Assembly: GCF_003970675.1 (NCBI RefSeq)
Contig: NZ_CP034562.1
Coordinates: 1,612,001 to 1,676,000 of the forward strand
Length of the DNA: 64,000 nucleotides
Direction of reading: 5' to 3'
Source: Flammeovirga pectinis
GTDB taxonomy: Bacteria; Bacteroidota; Bacteroidia; Cytophagales; Flammeovirgaceae
The number at the start of each line of letters is the position of its first letter. Positions within the stretch are counted from its first letter, which is position 1. This document shows positions 16,699-27,102 of this stretch, piece by piece. The notes under the pieces were generated by a model, which did not search any database, had not been told where the DNA came from, and worked only from the letters and a program-made list of their open reading frames with translations. Position numbers and translations under genes: made by a program.

Positions 16699-19600
16699 CT
16701 ACTTCTTAAACACCTTCATTGTCACTTCTCCATTATCCGTTTTTACCCAAACCAGATACATACCTATAGGTTTACCTTCAAGGTCAATAGACCATTTATA
16801 CAAAGAGGATGTATTGTAGATATCTGTGTAAATATTTCCAACTACATCATAAACTTTCACATCTTCTATACGAACAGCATTAGAAGTTTCTATTATAAAA
16901 TTGTTTGAGGTAGGGTTGGGGTATAATTTTATTTTACCTCCAATTTCTTTACCAATACTTGTTACATTTCCATCTACTGTAATACTATAAGATGTTAATA
17001 ATATATTGTCATATCGTTCATTAGAGATCGTATAATTGTATTCCCCTGTTTTATTCACCCTTAATGAGTCTTTATTTTCTCCAGAGATAATACTACCATT
17101 TCTATACCATTGGTAAAAGTCGTTGGTAGTACGGTCTTCTTCGGGAACGTCTAAATAATTGAAACCATTTGCTAATTCAACAGTTGTTCCTTCGTATCCA
17201 ATATTTTTCTGATTACCATATACGAAATTCACATCATCGTTCTTTACTTTAGGATCGAGTTTATCCATCTCAGCAAATGATAAATGATTATTTGAAATAT
17301 TGATATAAAGTAAACTATCTAAATTATCTATACCACCTGGTAATTCAACTAGGTTGTTGGCAGAGATATTGACATTATTTAATTCTGATAATGTACTAAA
17401 TGAAGCTGGTAACTCGTCAATATTTTTATTCCAAATATCTAGGGTAGTAATTCTTGCAGAAGCTCCATCTACTTTAATCCCTTCCCATGTGCCAACAGGT
17501 GAGGTAATAGGCCAATTTAATGTGTTATTTGGGTTTAGACTTGTACTTTGTAATGCCAAAAGTACTAGAGAATCCTGTTCGTTTGTCTTTTCAGGAGATA
17601 CATAAATAGATGCAGTAATTAATGTAAGATCAGTTATTGCAGGATTATTTATCTTGGTATGAAATTTTTCAAATTGATTATTAATAAGTAGAGAATCATT
17701 ATTAGAGTTAGGAATAGGAATTGTATCATTTCCAATAACATAAAACCATTGATAAGTATTTACATCTCGTAATGATGGATCAATAGTTTGATCAACTACA
17801 ATATGTATATACCCAGAAGTTGCTACATATTGAGGAGAACCTGCAATACCCTGATTTTTATAATATGAAATACTTTCTTCTTTAATAGGTTCTGGTAAAA
17901 GTAAAATATCATCAAATGTTAAGAAATTATTTCTAATCGCTAAACAATCTAAGTTAGACAGATTAGAAAATTTTTGTTCAACAGTGTTAATTTTATTCGC
18001 ATCTAAAATTAACCTTTCAAGAGATATTAATGAATAAATAGAGGTAGGAATAGTACTTAAATTGTTATTGTTTAATTCTAATATTAGCAGTTGACTTAAG
18101 TTTGAAATATCAGGTATGTTTGTAAACTCATTATTACCAATTTTCAGTGAGGTAAGCGCTGTTAATTCACCAAAGTTAGAAGGTAAAGTAGAAAGTGTTT
18201 TACTATCTAACGCTAGCTCATACACACGACCACCTCTTAGTGTAACACCGTGCCAAGTTGTAATTGGTTGGTCCAGATGCCAGCCTAATGTATTATTGAT
18301 GTTATCAGTATAAATTGTACTTACAATTATAGAATCATTATCAAAGAATTGTTGGTCATAAATAAAATTAGATGCGGAATACAATTCTAAGTATTGGAAA
18401 TCTTGATTAGAGACCTGGCAGTAATATTCTCCAACAGTTGAGGTTGTTAATGTTGAATCGGTTTCTGATGTTTGAGCAATACCATCTTTAAACCATAAAT
18501 AAGTATTCCTTGTATCTTGTAAACGAGCATCAATAGATAGTTTTATAGGAGAGCCTGTATAGCCCACAGATTGTTCAATACCAACAATTGCTTGTGGTGT
18601 GTAACTAATAAATTGTGCTGTTTGATTAATAATTGCTTCAGCATTGTATAAATCGTAAAAGACCAATGCATTATCGGAAATGTCAAATGTATCTAAAACC
18701 ATTAATGCTCCATTATCCATAAAGTTAACAGGGATGTTTGTTAAGCCTATTGATGATAAACGGGTAGCACTTACAGAAGTACCGGTACCACCTGATTGTG
18801 TAATATGTTCCCAATTTGAGACTGGAAGAGTAGTACTCCAGTTTAAGTTTACTTGAGGATTACTTGCTTTTAATGAAAGAAGAGCAAGGGAATCTGCGTA
18901 GAATTGAGTAGCATCTATCATGGTATATGTCCCTGTTTTTACTTGAGCTAAAGCAGGAAAGTTAGCATTAGTAATAATACAGTGATAGGAGCCATCTTGA
19001 GATATGTTTATGCTTCTGTTTGTTTCATTCGTTATTGCTCCATTTTCATTATACCATTGGTATTGATTGTTAGTCGCAGAGTCAGGAGCAGTTAAAGTGT
19101 AAGGGTATTGAGAAAGAAGAATAGAGGTGTCACTAGAAATATTATTTTGGGGAGCATAATTATTAGGAATTATACTAAGTCCTTCAAAAGCAGAGTATCC
19201 CAAGTTATTTAGTTGAATATAAATTGTTGTTAAATTTAAAGCTTTAATACTATTTGGAATATGATTGATTTCAGCAGTAGCGGGGGAGAACCAATAAAGA
19301 CTGGTTAAATTACCAATTGTTTCAGGTAAAACTTTAATAGGATTAGTATGGGTTATTAGTTTTTGCAATGCACTAAGATTTCCAATAGACTCAGGAATAA
19401 TAGCAATATTTTTTTCACTAATATCCAATTCTGTTATTCTGAAATTGGCTGTTGTGACTCCTTCCCAATTGTCAATTGTTTCATTGGTGTCCCAAGTTAA
19501 AGTTGTATTTGGGTTTTGTTGGAGAATATCAATTAGTACTAATGAATCAACTTCATCCATACTATTACTTGGTAGTATTGCTATTGTTTTTGAGGTAAGT

Positions 19601-22600
19601 GTTAATTGATCATAAACATTGTTTTTGAAGGTGTAATAATATTGTTCATGTTCTGTTGCTAAATAGGTAGAGTCTGTTTCATTAGGTATGATCGTATTAT
19701 TTTTGAACCATTCAAAGGTCATGTTTTGAATTCCATTATCAACGTTTGTGTCAATTGATAGTAATTGATCTCTATTAGAGAATATTTGTCTGCTATTCCC
19801 AATAGAATCTTGCGGACTATAGATGTAATGGTCAATCGTATTAGGTGTCAAGGTAATATCTTCAAACGAAAGTTTATTGTCATTAATGATTAATGTATCG
19901 ATATTTGTCCAATTTTGAATTCCATTAGGAAGTGCTTCAATAGTATTATTTTGCAGAGCTACTTTTTTTAAGTTGATTAACTGATTTACTTCATTTGGTA
20001 GACTACTTATTTCATTATTACTGAAATCGATTGTAGAAATCCGTGTGTTTCTACCAATATCCGACGGTATAGTATTTATGTTATTGTCTTTTAATAATAG
20101 AGAGTCAAGATATTCAAGTTGCCCGATATCCGAAGGTATATTTTCAATATTTTGATTTTCAATATTAATGGCAGTCACTCTTGAGAAATTAATAGAGATC
20201 CCTTCCCATGTGTTAATAGATTGAGTAAGATCCCATGTCAAAGTATTTGCATTATTTTCAGTGTAGAATTTAGCGACAACAGTTGAGTCAGCCGCAAGAA
20301 GATCTTGATTAAAGACAATATAGTTTTGCGATTGTAGCGTTAATTCTGTAAAAATAATATTATTGATTTTACAATAATACAATCCTGTTTGATTTGTGTT
20401 ATAAGATCGGTTGTTTGCATTAGAAATTGCTAAGTCGTTTAGATACCATTGATATGTATTATTTGTTGTATTAGGGTCGAAATCTGTTGGTAATTCTAGT
20501 GTTACAGTAGTATTACCGGTGGCATCCAAGTATTGTTCTGTTCCAATTTTTTCTTGCTCATCATACTTGAAATTGACAGGGTAGTTGGTAGAAATGTTTT
20601 CTAAGCTTTCGAAAGTCAATTGATTTTTCTGTACAAGTAATGTATCAAGAGCATTTAGGTTCACAATAGTACTAGGTAATGTATCTAAAAGACTATTATT
20701 TATTTTTACTTGATTAATTCTTCCGCTATAAAAAGAGATTCCCTCCCAAGTAGTAATAGGCTGGTTTAGGTCCCAACTAAGGGTGTTGTTTATATTTTTG
20801 GTATAAATGTCAGCAACGGCAGTAGAGTCAATTTCAAACTGCTGTTTGTTTAAAATAAATTGATTTGCGGATTGAAGTGTTAACTCAGGAAATAGAGTAT
20901 TAGTAATAAGACAATAAAATGTACCTAATTCATTAGTAGTATAAGTATTATTATTACCATTTGTAGTAATATGATTTCCATCTTTATACCACTGATAGCT
21001 GTTATTTGTAGAGTTTATTTCAGTAGGTAGTGTTAAAGTAATAGCATTTCCAGTATGTTCATAAATATTTGAAGTACCTACAACTTCTTGAGGAGCATAG
21101 TTAAAAGTAGAAGGGTATGCTTGAGTGATTTTCTCTAATTCTTCAAAAATAAGAGCATTATTATCTAGCTTCAAAATACTTAAAGCATCTAATACATTAA
21201 TGTCAGCAGGCAGTACATCAATATTTTTAGTAGAGATATTGACTTGTGTTACTCTATCTGTCGGATTTCCAGAATGTGTTATTCCTTCCCATGTATTAAT
21301 CGGTTGGCTTAAATCCCAATTTAAAGTATTATCTACATTCAGAGTAGAGATATTTGCTATAGCTGTAGAATCAGCAAGGAACGGAGCCGCATTAATTAGA
21401 GTATATGTTCCTGTTTGCACTTGTGCTAAAGCAGTGAAATCAGCATTCGTGATGATACAGTGATAAGTACCATCTTGAGATATGTTTATGCTTCTGTTTG
21501 TTTCATTTGTTATTGCTCCATTTTCGTTGTGCCATTGGTATTGATTGTTAATTGCAGAGTCAGGAGCAGTTAAAGTGTAAGGGTATTGAGAAAGAAGAAT
21601 AGAGGTATCACTAGAAATATTATTTTGAGGTGCATAATTATTAGGAATTCTACTAAGCCCTTCGAAAGCAGAATATCCTAAGTTATTTAATTGAATATAA
21701 ATGGAGGTTAAATTTAATGCTTTAATACTGTTAGGTATATGACTAATTTCTGCAATGGCAGGTGTTAATAAATAGAGGTTCGTTAAATTACCAATAGTTT
21801 CAGGAAGAATTTTAATAGGGTTAGTGTTAGTAATAAGTTTTTGCAATGCACTAAGATTTCCAATAGACTCAGGAATAATAGCAATATTTTTTTCACTAAT
21901 ATTTAATTCTGTTATTCTGAAATTGGCTGTTGTGACTCCTTCCCAATTGTCAATTGTTTCATTGGTGTCCCAAGTTAAAGTTGTATTTGGGTTTTGTTGA
22001 AGAATATCAATTAGTACTAATGAATCAACTTCATCGACGCTATTACCTGGTAGTATTGCTATTATTTTTGATGTAAGCGTTAGTTTATCATAAATAGTAT
22101 TTTTGAAGGTGTAATAGTATTGTTCATGTTCTGTTGCTAAATAGGTAGAGTCTGTTTCATTAGGTATGATCGTATTATTTTTGAACCATTCAAAGGTCAT
22201 GTTTTGAATTCCATTATCAACGTTTGTGTCAATTGATAGTAATTGATCTCTATTAGAGAATATTTGTCTGCTATTCCCAATAGAATCTTGCGGACTATAG
22301 ATGTAATGGTCAATCGTATTAGGTGTCAAGGTAATATCTTCAAAAGTAAGTTTATTGTCATTAATGATTAATGTATCGATATTTGTCCAATTTTGAATTC
22401 CATTAGGAAGTGCTTCAATAGTATTATTTTGCAGAGCTACTTTTTTTAAGTTGATCAACTGACTTACTTCATCGGGTAGACTACTTATTCCATTATTACT
22501 AAAATCGATTGTAGAAATCTGTGTGTTTCTACCAATATCCGAGGGTATAGTATTTATGTTGTTGTCTTTTAATAATAGAGAGTCAAGATATTCAAGTTGC

Positions 22601-25600
22601 CCGATATCTGAAGGTATATTTTCAATATTTTGATTTTCAATATTAATGGCAGTTACTCTTGAGAAATTAATAGAGATCCCTTCCCATGTGTTAATAGGTT
22701 GAGTTAGATCCCATGTCAAAGTATTTGCATTATTTTCAGTGTAGAATTTAGCGACAACAGTTGAGTCAGCCGCAAGAAGATCCTGATTAAAGACTATATA
22801 GTTTTGCGATTGTAGCGTTAATTCTGTAAAAATAATATTATTGATTTTACAATAATACAACCCTGTTTGATTTGTGTTATAAGATCGGCTGTTTGCATTA
22901 GGAATTACTAAGTCGTTTAGATACCATTGATAGGTATTATTTGTTGTATTAGGATCAAAATCTGTTGGTAATTCTAGTGTTACAGTAATATTACCGGTAG
23001 CATCGAGGTATTGTTCTGTTCCAATTTTTTCTTGCTTATCATACTTAAAATTGATAGGGTAGTTGGTAGAAATGTTTTCCAAGCTTTCAAACGTCAATTG
23101 ATTTTCCTGTACTAATAATGTATCAAGAGCATTTAGGTTCACAATAGTACTAGGTAATGTATCTAAAAGGCTGTTGTTTATTTTTACTTGATTAATTCTT
23201 CCGCTATAAAAAGAGATTCCTTCCCAAGTAGTAATAGGCTGGTTTAGGTCCCAACTAAGGGTGTTGTTTACATTTTTGGTATAAATGTCAGCAACGGCAG
23301 TAGAGTCAATTTCAAACTGCTGTTTGTTTAAAATAAATTGATTTGCGGATTGAAGTGTTAACTCAGGAAATAGAGTATTAGTAATAAGACAATAAAATGT
23401 ACCTAATTCATTAGTAGTATAAGTATTATTATTACCATTTGTAGTAATATGATTTCCATCTTTATACCACTGATAGCTGTTATTTGTAGAGTTTATTTCA
23501 GTAGGTAGTGTTAAAGTAATAGCATTTCCAGTATGTTCATAAATATTTGAAGTACCTACAACTTCTTGAGGAGCATAGTTAAAAGTAGAAGGGTATGCTT
23601 GAGTGATTTTCTCTAATTCTTCAAAAATAAGAGCATTATTATCTAAACTAAAACTACTTAAAGCATCTAAAACATTAATGTCAGTAGGCAGTGCATCAAT
23701 TGTTTTAGTAGAGATATTGACTTGTGTTACTCTGTCTGTCGGATTTCCAGAGTGTGTTATACCTTCCCAAGTATTAATGGGTTGGTTTAAATCCCAATTT
23801 AAAGTATTATCTACATTCAAAGTATAGATATTTGCTATAGCTGTAGAATCAGCAAGGAACGGAGCCGCATTAATTAGAGTATATGTTCCTGTTTGCACTT
23901 GTGCTAAAGCAGTGAAATCAGCATTCGTGATGATACAGTGATAAGTACCATCTTGAGATATGTTTATGCTTCTATTTGTTTCATTCGTTATTGCTCCATT
24001 TTCATTATACCATTGGTATTGATTGTTAGTCGCAGAGTCTGGAGCATTTAAAGTGTAAGGGTATTGAGAAAGTAGAATAGAGGTGTCACTTGAAATATTA
24101 TTTTGAGGTGCATAATTATTAGGAATTCTACTAAGCCCTTCGAAAGCAGAATATCCTAAGTTATTTAATTGAATATAAATGGAGGTTAAATTTAATGCTT
24201 TAATACTGTTAGGTATATGACTAATTTCTGCAATGGCAGGTGTTAATAAATAGAGGTTCGTTAAATTACCAATAGTTTCAGGAAGAATTTTAATAGGGTT
24301 AGTGTTAGTAATAAGTTTTTGCAATGCACTAAGATTTCCAATAGACTCAGGAATAATAGCAATATTTTTTTCACTAATATTTAATTCTGTTATTCTGAAA
24401 TTGGCTGTTGTGACTCCTTCCCAATTGTCAATTGTTTCATTGGTGTCCCAAGTTAAAGTTGTATTTGGGTTTTGTTGAAGAATATCAATTAGTACTAATG
24501 AATCAACTTCATCGACGCTATTACCTGGTAGTATTGCTATTATTTTTGATGTAAGCGTTAGTTTATCATAAATAGTATTTTTGAAGGTGTAATAGTATTG
24601 TTCATGTTCTGTTGCTAAATAGGTAGAGTCTGTTTCATTAGGTATGATCGTATTATTTTTGAACCATTCAAAGGTCATGTTTTGAATTCCATTATCAACG
24701 TTTGTGTCAATTGATAGTAATTGATCTCTATTAGAGAATATTTGTCTGCTATTCCCAATAGAATCTTGCGGACTATAGATGTAATGGTCAATCGTATTAG
24801 GTGTCAAGGTAATATCTTCAAAAGTAAGTTTATTGTCATTAATGATTAATGTATCGATATTTGTCCAATTTTGAATTCCATTAGGAAGTGCTTCAATAGT
24901 ATTATTTTGCAGAGCTACTTTTTTTAAGTTGATCAACTGACTTACTTCATCGGGTAGACTACTTATTCCATTATTACTAAAATCGATTGTAGAAATCTGT
25001 GTGTTTCTACCAATATCCGAGGGTATAGTATTTATGTTGTTGTCTTTTAATAATAGAGAGTCAAGATATTCAAGTTGCCCGATATCTGAAGGTATATTTT
25101 CAATATTTTGATTTTCAATATTAATGGCAGTTACTCTTGAGAAATTAATAGAGATCCCTTCCCATGTGTTAATAGGTTGAGTTAGATCCCATGTCAAAGT
25201 ATTTGCATTATTTTCAGTGTAGAATTTAGCGACAACAGTTGAGTCAGCCGCAAGAAGATCCTGATTAAAGACTATATAGTTTTGCGATTGTAGCGTTAAT
25301 TCTGTAAAAATAATATTATTGATTTTACAATAATACAACCCTGTTTGATTTGTGTTATAAGATCGGCTGTTTGCATTAGGAATTACTAAGTCGTTTAGAT
25401 ACCATTGATAGGTATTATTTGTTGTATTAGGATCAAAATCTGTTGGTAATTCTAGTGTTACAGTAATATTACCGGTAGCATCGAGGTATTGTTCTGTTCC
25501 AATTTTTTCTTGCTTATCATACTTAAAATTGATAGGGTAGTTGGTAGAAATGTTTTCCAAGCTTTCAAACGTCAATTGATTTTCCTGTACTAATAATGTA

Positions 25601-27057
25601 TCAAGAGCATTTAGGTTCACAATAGTACTAGGTAATGTATCTAAAAGGCTGTTGTTTATTTTTACTTGATTAATTCTTCCGCTATAAAAAGAGATTCCTT
25701 CCCAAGTAGTAATAGGCTGGTTTAGGTCCCAACTAAGGGTGTTGTTTACATTTTTGGTATAAATGTCAGCAACGGCAGTAGAGTCAATTTCAAACTGCTG
25801 TTTGTTTAAAATAAATTGATTTGCGGATTGAAGTGTTAACTCAGGAAATAGAGTATTAGTAATAAGACAATAAAATGTACCTAATTCATTAGTAGTATAA
25901 GTATTATTATTACCATTTGTAGTAATATGATTTCCATCTTTATACCACTGATAGCTGTTATTTGTAGAGTTTATTTCAGTAGGTAGTGTTAAAGTAATAG
26001 CATTTCCAGTATGTTCATAAATATTTGAAGTACCTACAACTTCTTGAGGAGCATAGTTAAAAGTAGAAGGGTATGCTTGAGTGATTTTCTCTAATTCTTC
26101 AAAAATAAGAGCATTATTATCTAAACTAAAACTACTTAAAGCATCTAAAACATTAATGTCAGTAGGCAGTGCATCAATTGTTTTAGTAGAGATATTGACT
26201 TGTGTTACTCTGTCTGTCGGATTTCCAGAGTGTGTTATACCTTCCCATGTATTAATCGGTTGGCTTAAATCCCAATTTAAAGTATTATCTACATTCAAAG
26301 TATAGATATTTGCTATAGCTGTAGAATCAGCAAGGAACGGAGCCGCATTAATTAGAGTATATGTTCCTGTTTGCACTTGTGCTAAAGCAGTGAAATCAGC
26401 ATTCGTGATGATACAGTGATAAGTACCATCTTGAGATATGTTTATGCTTCTATTTGTTTCATTCGTTATTGCTCCATTTTCATTATACCATTGGTATTGA
26501 TTGTTAGTCGCAGAGTCTGGAGCATTTAAAGTGTAAGGGTATTGAGAAAGTAGAATAGAGGTGTCACTTGAAATATTATTTTGAGGTGCATAATTATTAG
26601 GAATTATACTAAGTCCTTCAAAAGCAGAGTATCCCAAGTTATTTAGTTGAATATAAATTGTTGTTAAATTTAAAGCTTTAATACTATTTGGAATATGATT
26701 GATTTCAGCAGTAGCGGGGGAGAACCAATAAAGACTGGTTAAATTACCAATTGTTTCAGGTAAAACTTTAATAGGATTAGTATGGGTTATTAGTTTTTGC
26801 AATGCACTAAGATTTCCAATAGACTCAGGAATAATAGCAATATTTTTCGAATTTATGTTAATACCTATGATTTTTGAGTTATTGATTTCAATTCCTTCCC
26901 AACTAGAAACATTATTATTTAGATTCCAAGTAAGTGTACTATTTGGATTGGTGTTATATATATCTACCAAAACTAAAGAATCATTTTCAATAACTTGAGC
27001 ATTTATTGAATTGATGAAAAATAGAAATGTAAATATAAAAGGTGCTATATTTGTCAT
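16699..27057 (-). CDS. Giant T9SS-secreted protein of 16 LRR/Ig-like modules
   Basis: The 3452-residue protein starts at ATG 27057 (the longer frame begins at a TTG inside the neighbour's start region) with signal peptide MTNIAPFIFTFLFFINSINA. Sixteen modules of about 215 residues follow. Each opens with a NTLTWDLxQPINTWEGI-like box, continues with leucine-rich-repeat strands (IPSDIGQLEYLDSLLLKDNN type) and ends with an Ig-like fold (YQWYKDG, then LGTFYCLITN). Modules are ordered A-B-C-D three times, then A and three diverged ones. The C-terminus (YPNPTSNNF to VFKK, about 75 residues) is a type A T9SS sorting domain, so the protein is probably exported and fixed to the cell surface. An adhesin or recognition role is inference. 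There is no enzyme motif. It lies between glycan export and synthesis genes. Confidence 0.9.
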   Translation of the reverse strand: MTNIAPFIFTFLFFINSINAQVIENDSLVLVDIYNTNPNSTLTWNLNNNVSSWEGIEINNSKIIGININSKNIAIIPESIGNLSALQKLITHTNPIKVLPETIGNLTSLYWFSPATAEINHIPNSIKALNLTTIYIQLNNLGYSAFEGLSIIPNNYAPQNNISSDTSILLSQYPYTLNAPDSATNNQYQWYNENGAITNETNRSINISQDGTYHCIITNADFTALAQVQTGTYTLINAAPFLADSTAIANIYTLNVDNTLNWDLSQPINTWEGITHSGNPTDRVTQVNISTKTIDALPTDINVLDALSSFSLDNNALIFEELEKITQAYPSTFNYAPQEVVGTSNIYEHTGNAITLTLPTEINSTNNSYQWYKDGNHITTNGNNNTYTTNELGTFYCLITNTLFPELTLQSANQFILNKQQFEIDSTAVADIYTKNVNNTLSWDLNQPITTWEGISFYSGRINQVKINNSLLDTLPSTIVNLNALDTLLVQENQLTFESLENISTNYPINFKYDKQEKIGTEQYLDATGNITVTLELPTDFDPNTTNNTYQWYLNDLVIPNANSRSYNTNQTGLYYCKINNIIFTELTLQSQNYIVFNQDLLAADSTVVAKFYTENNANTLTWDLTQPINTWEGISINFSRVTAINIENQNIENIPSDIGQLEYLDSLLLKDNNINTIPSDIGRNTQISTIDFSNNGISSLPDEVSQLINLKKVALQNNTIEALPNGIQNWTNIDTLIINDNKLTFEDITLTPNTIDHYIYSPQDSIGNSRQIFSNRDQLLSIDTNVDNGIQNMTFEWFKNNTIIPNETDSTYLATEHEQYYYTFKNTIYDKLTLTSKIIAILPGNSVDEVDSLVLIDILQQNPNTTLTWDTNETIDNWEGVTTANFRITELNISEKNIAIIPESIGNLSALQKLITNTNPIKILPETIGNLTNLYLLTPAIAEISHIPNSIKALNLTSIYIQLNNLGYSAFEGLSRIPNNYAPQNNISSDTSILLSQYPYTLNAPDSATNNQYQWYNENGAITNETNRSINISQDGTYHCIITNADFTALAQVQTGTYTLINAAPFLADSTAIANIYTLNVDNTLNWDLNQPINTWEGITHSGNPTDRVTQVNISTKTIDALPTDINVLDALSSFSLDNNALIFEELEKITQAYPSTFNYAPQEVVGTSNIYEHTGNAITLTLPTEINSTNNSYQWYKDGNHITTNGNNNTYTTNELGTFYCLITNTLFPELTLQSANQFILNKQQFEIDSTAVADIYTKNVNNTLSWDLNQPITTWEGISFYSGRINQVKINNSLLDTLPSTIVNLNALDTLLVQENQLTFESLENISTNYPINFKYDKQEKIGTEQYLDATGNITVTLELPTDFDPNTTNNTYQWYLNDLVIPNANSRSYNTNQTGLYYCKINNIIFTELTLQSQNYIVFNQDLLAADSTVVAKFYTENNANTLTWDLTQPINTWEGISINFSRVTAINIENQNIENIPSDIGQLEYLDSLLLKDNNINTIPSDIGRNTQISTIDFSNNGISSLPDEVSQLINLKKVALQNNTIEALPNGIQNWTNIDTLIINDNKLTFEDITLTPNTIDHYIYSPQDSIGNSRQIFSNRDQLLSIDTNVDNGIQNMTFEWFKNNTIIPNETDSTYLATEHEQYYYTFKNTIYDKLTLTSKIIAILPGNSVDEVDSLVLIDILQQNPNTTLTWDTNETIDNWEGVTTANFRITELNISEKNIAIIPESIGNLSALQKLITNTNPIKILPETIGNLTNLYLLTPAIAEISHIPNSIKALNLTSIYIQLNNLGYSAFEGLSRIPNNYAPQNNISSDTSILLSQYPYTLTAPDSAINNQYQWHNENGAITNETNRSINISQDGTYHCIITNADFTALAQVQTGTYTLINAAPFLADSTAIANISTLNVDNTLNWDLSQPINTWEGITHSGNPTDRVTQVNISTKNIDVLPADINVLDALSILKLDNNALIFEELEKITQAYPSTFNYAPQEVVGTSNIYEHTGNAITLTLPTEINSTNNSYQWYKDGNHITTNGNNNTYTTNELGTFYCLITNTLFPELTLQSANQFILNKQQFEIDSTAVADIYTKNINNTLSWDLNQPITTWEGISFYSGRINQVKINNSLLDTLPSTIVNLNALDTLLVQKNQLTFESLENISTNYPVNFKYDEQEKIGTEQYLDATGNTTVTLELPTDFDPNTTNNTYQWYLNDLAISNANNRSYNTNQTGLYYCKINNIIFTELTLQSQNYIVFNQDLLAADSTVVAKFYTENNANTLTWDLTQSINTWEGISINFSRVTAINIENQNIENIPSDIGQLEYLDSLLLKDNNINTIPSDIGRNTRISTIDFSNNEISSLPNEVNQLINLKKVALQNNTIEALPNGIQNWTNIDTLIINDNKLSFEDITLTPNTIDHYIYSPQDSIGNSRQIFSNRDQLLSIDTNVDNGIQNMTFEWFKNNTIIPNETDSTYLATEHEQYYYTFKNNVYDQLTLTSKTIAILPSNSMDEVDSLVLIDILQQNPNTTLTWDTNETIDNWEGVTTANFRITELDISEKNIAIIPESIGNLSALQKLITHTNPIKVLPETIGNLTSLYWFSPATAEINHIPNSIKALNLTTIYIQLNNLGYSAFEGLSIIPNNYAPQNNISSDTSILLSQYPYTLTAPDSATNNQYQWYNENGAITNETNRSINISQDGSYHCIITNANFPALAQVKTGTYTMIDATQFYADSLALLSLKASNPQVNLNWSTTLPVSNWEHITQSGGTGTSVSATRLSSIGLTNIPVNFMDNGALMVLDTFDISDNALVFYDLYNAEAIINQTAQFISYTPQAIVGIEQSVGYTGSPIKLSIDARLQDTRNTYLWFKDGIAQTSETDSTLTTSTVGEYYCQVSNQDFQYLELYSASNFIYDQQFFDNDSIIVSTIYTDNINNTLGWHLDQPITTWHGVTLRGGRVYELALDSKTLSTLPSNFGELTALTSLKIGNNEFTNIPDISNLSQLLILELNNNNLSTIPTSIYSLISLERLILDANKINTVEQKFSNLSNLDCLAIRNNFLTFDDILLLPEPIKEESISYYKNQGIAGSPQYVATSGYIHIVVDQTIDPSLRDVNTYQWFYVIGNDTIPIPNSNNDSLLINNQFEKFHTKINNPAITDLTLITASIYVSPEKTNEQDSLVLLALQSTSLNPNNTLNWPITSPVGTWEGIKVDGASARITTLDIWNKNIDELPASFSTLSELNNVNISANNLVELPGGIDNLDSLLYINISNNHLSFAEMDKLDPKVKNDDVNFVYGNQKNIGYEGTTVELANGFNYLDVPEEDRTTNDFYQWYRNGSIISGENKDSLRVNKTGEYNYTISNERYDNILLTSYSITVDGNVTSIGKEIGGKIKLYPNPTSNNFIIETSNAVRIEDVKVYDVVGNIYTDIYNTSSLYKWSIDLEGKPIGMYLVWVKTDNGEVTMKVFKK
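19455..21932 (-). repeat. 2478-bp tandem repeat in the giant gene, copy 3
   Basis: One full A-B-C-D module tetrad (826 codons). Phase is set by the NWEGV box of module A, which recurs at intervals of 2478 bp. This is the most diverged of the three copies, with scattered base changes, but it still aligns over its whole length. Confidence 0.85.
21933..24410 (-). repeat. 2478-bp tandem repeat in the giant gene, copy 2
   Basis: It is nearly identical to copy 1 over most of its length (for example 22082-23700 against 24560-26180 read the same wherever compared). Its B module start around 23760 differs slightly from both neighbours. Confidence 0.88.
24411..26888 (-). repeat. 2478-bp tandem repeat in the giant gene, copy 1
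   Basis: Closest to the protein N-terminus. Most of it matches copy 2, but the LRR part of its A module (26598-26845) matches the A module of the fourth, partial unit (19170-19417) rather than copies 2 and 3. Confidence 0.88.
27046..27053 (+). promoter_or_regulatory. Candidate -7 element of the glycan operon
   Basis: TATATTTG is a perfect TAnnTTTG match on the forward strand, 36 bp before the sulfotransferase ATG and inside the signal-peptide codons of the giant gene. No TTTG or TTTC was found at the expected -33 distance, so this is tentative. Confidence 0.4.
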
Positions 27058-27071
27058 AATTGATTTTTTAA

Positions 27072-27102
27072 CAAATGTAATTATTATTGATGCTGAATTC
27101 AA
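27072..27102 (-). promoter_or_regulatory. Candidate promoter of the giant gene
   Basis: On the reverse strand TTG (27100-27102) is followed after 20 bp by TACATTTG (27072-27079), a perfect -7 match. The transcript would begin about ten nucleotides before ATG 27057. The element spans the start codon of the divergent sulfotransferase gene. Confidence 0.5.

Noticed and set aside
17354-26305. Several forward-strand open frames of 65-112 codons inside the giant gene
   Set aside because: They recur every 2478 bp because the host gene repeats, have no start signals or family motifs, and lie antisense to a well-supported coding region.
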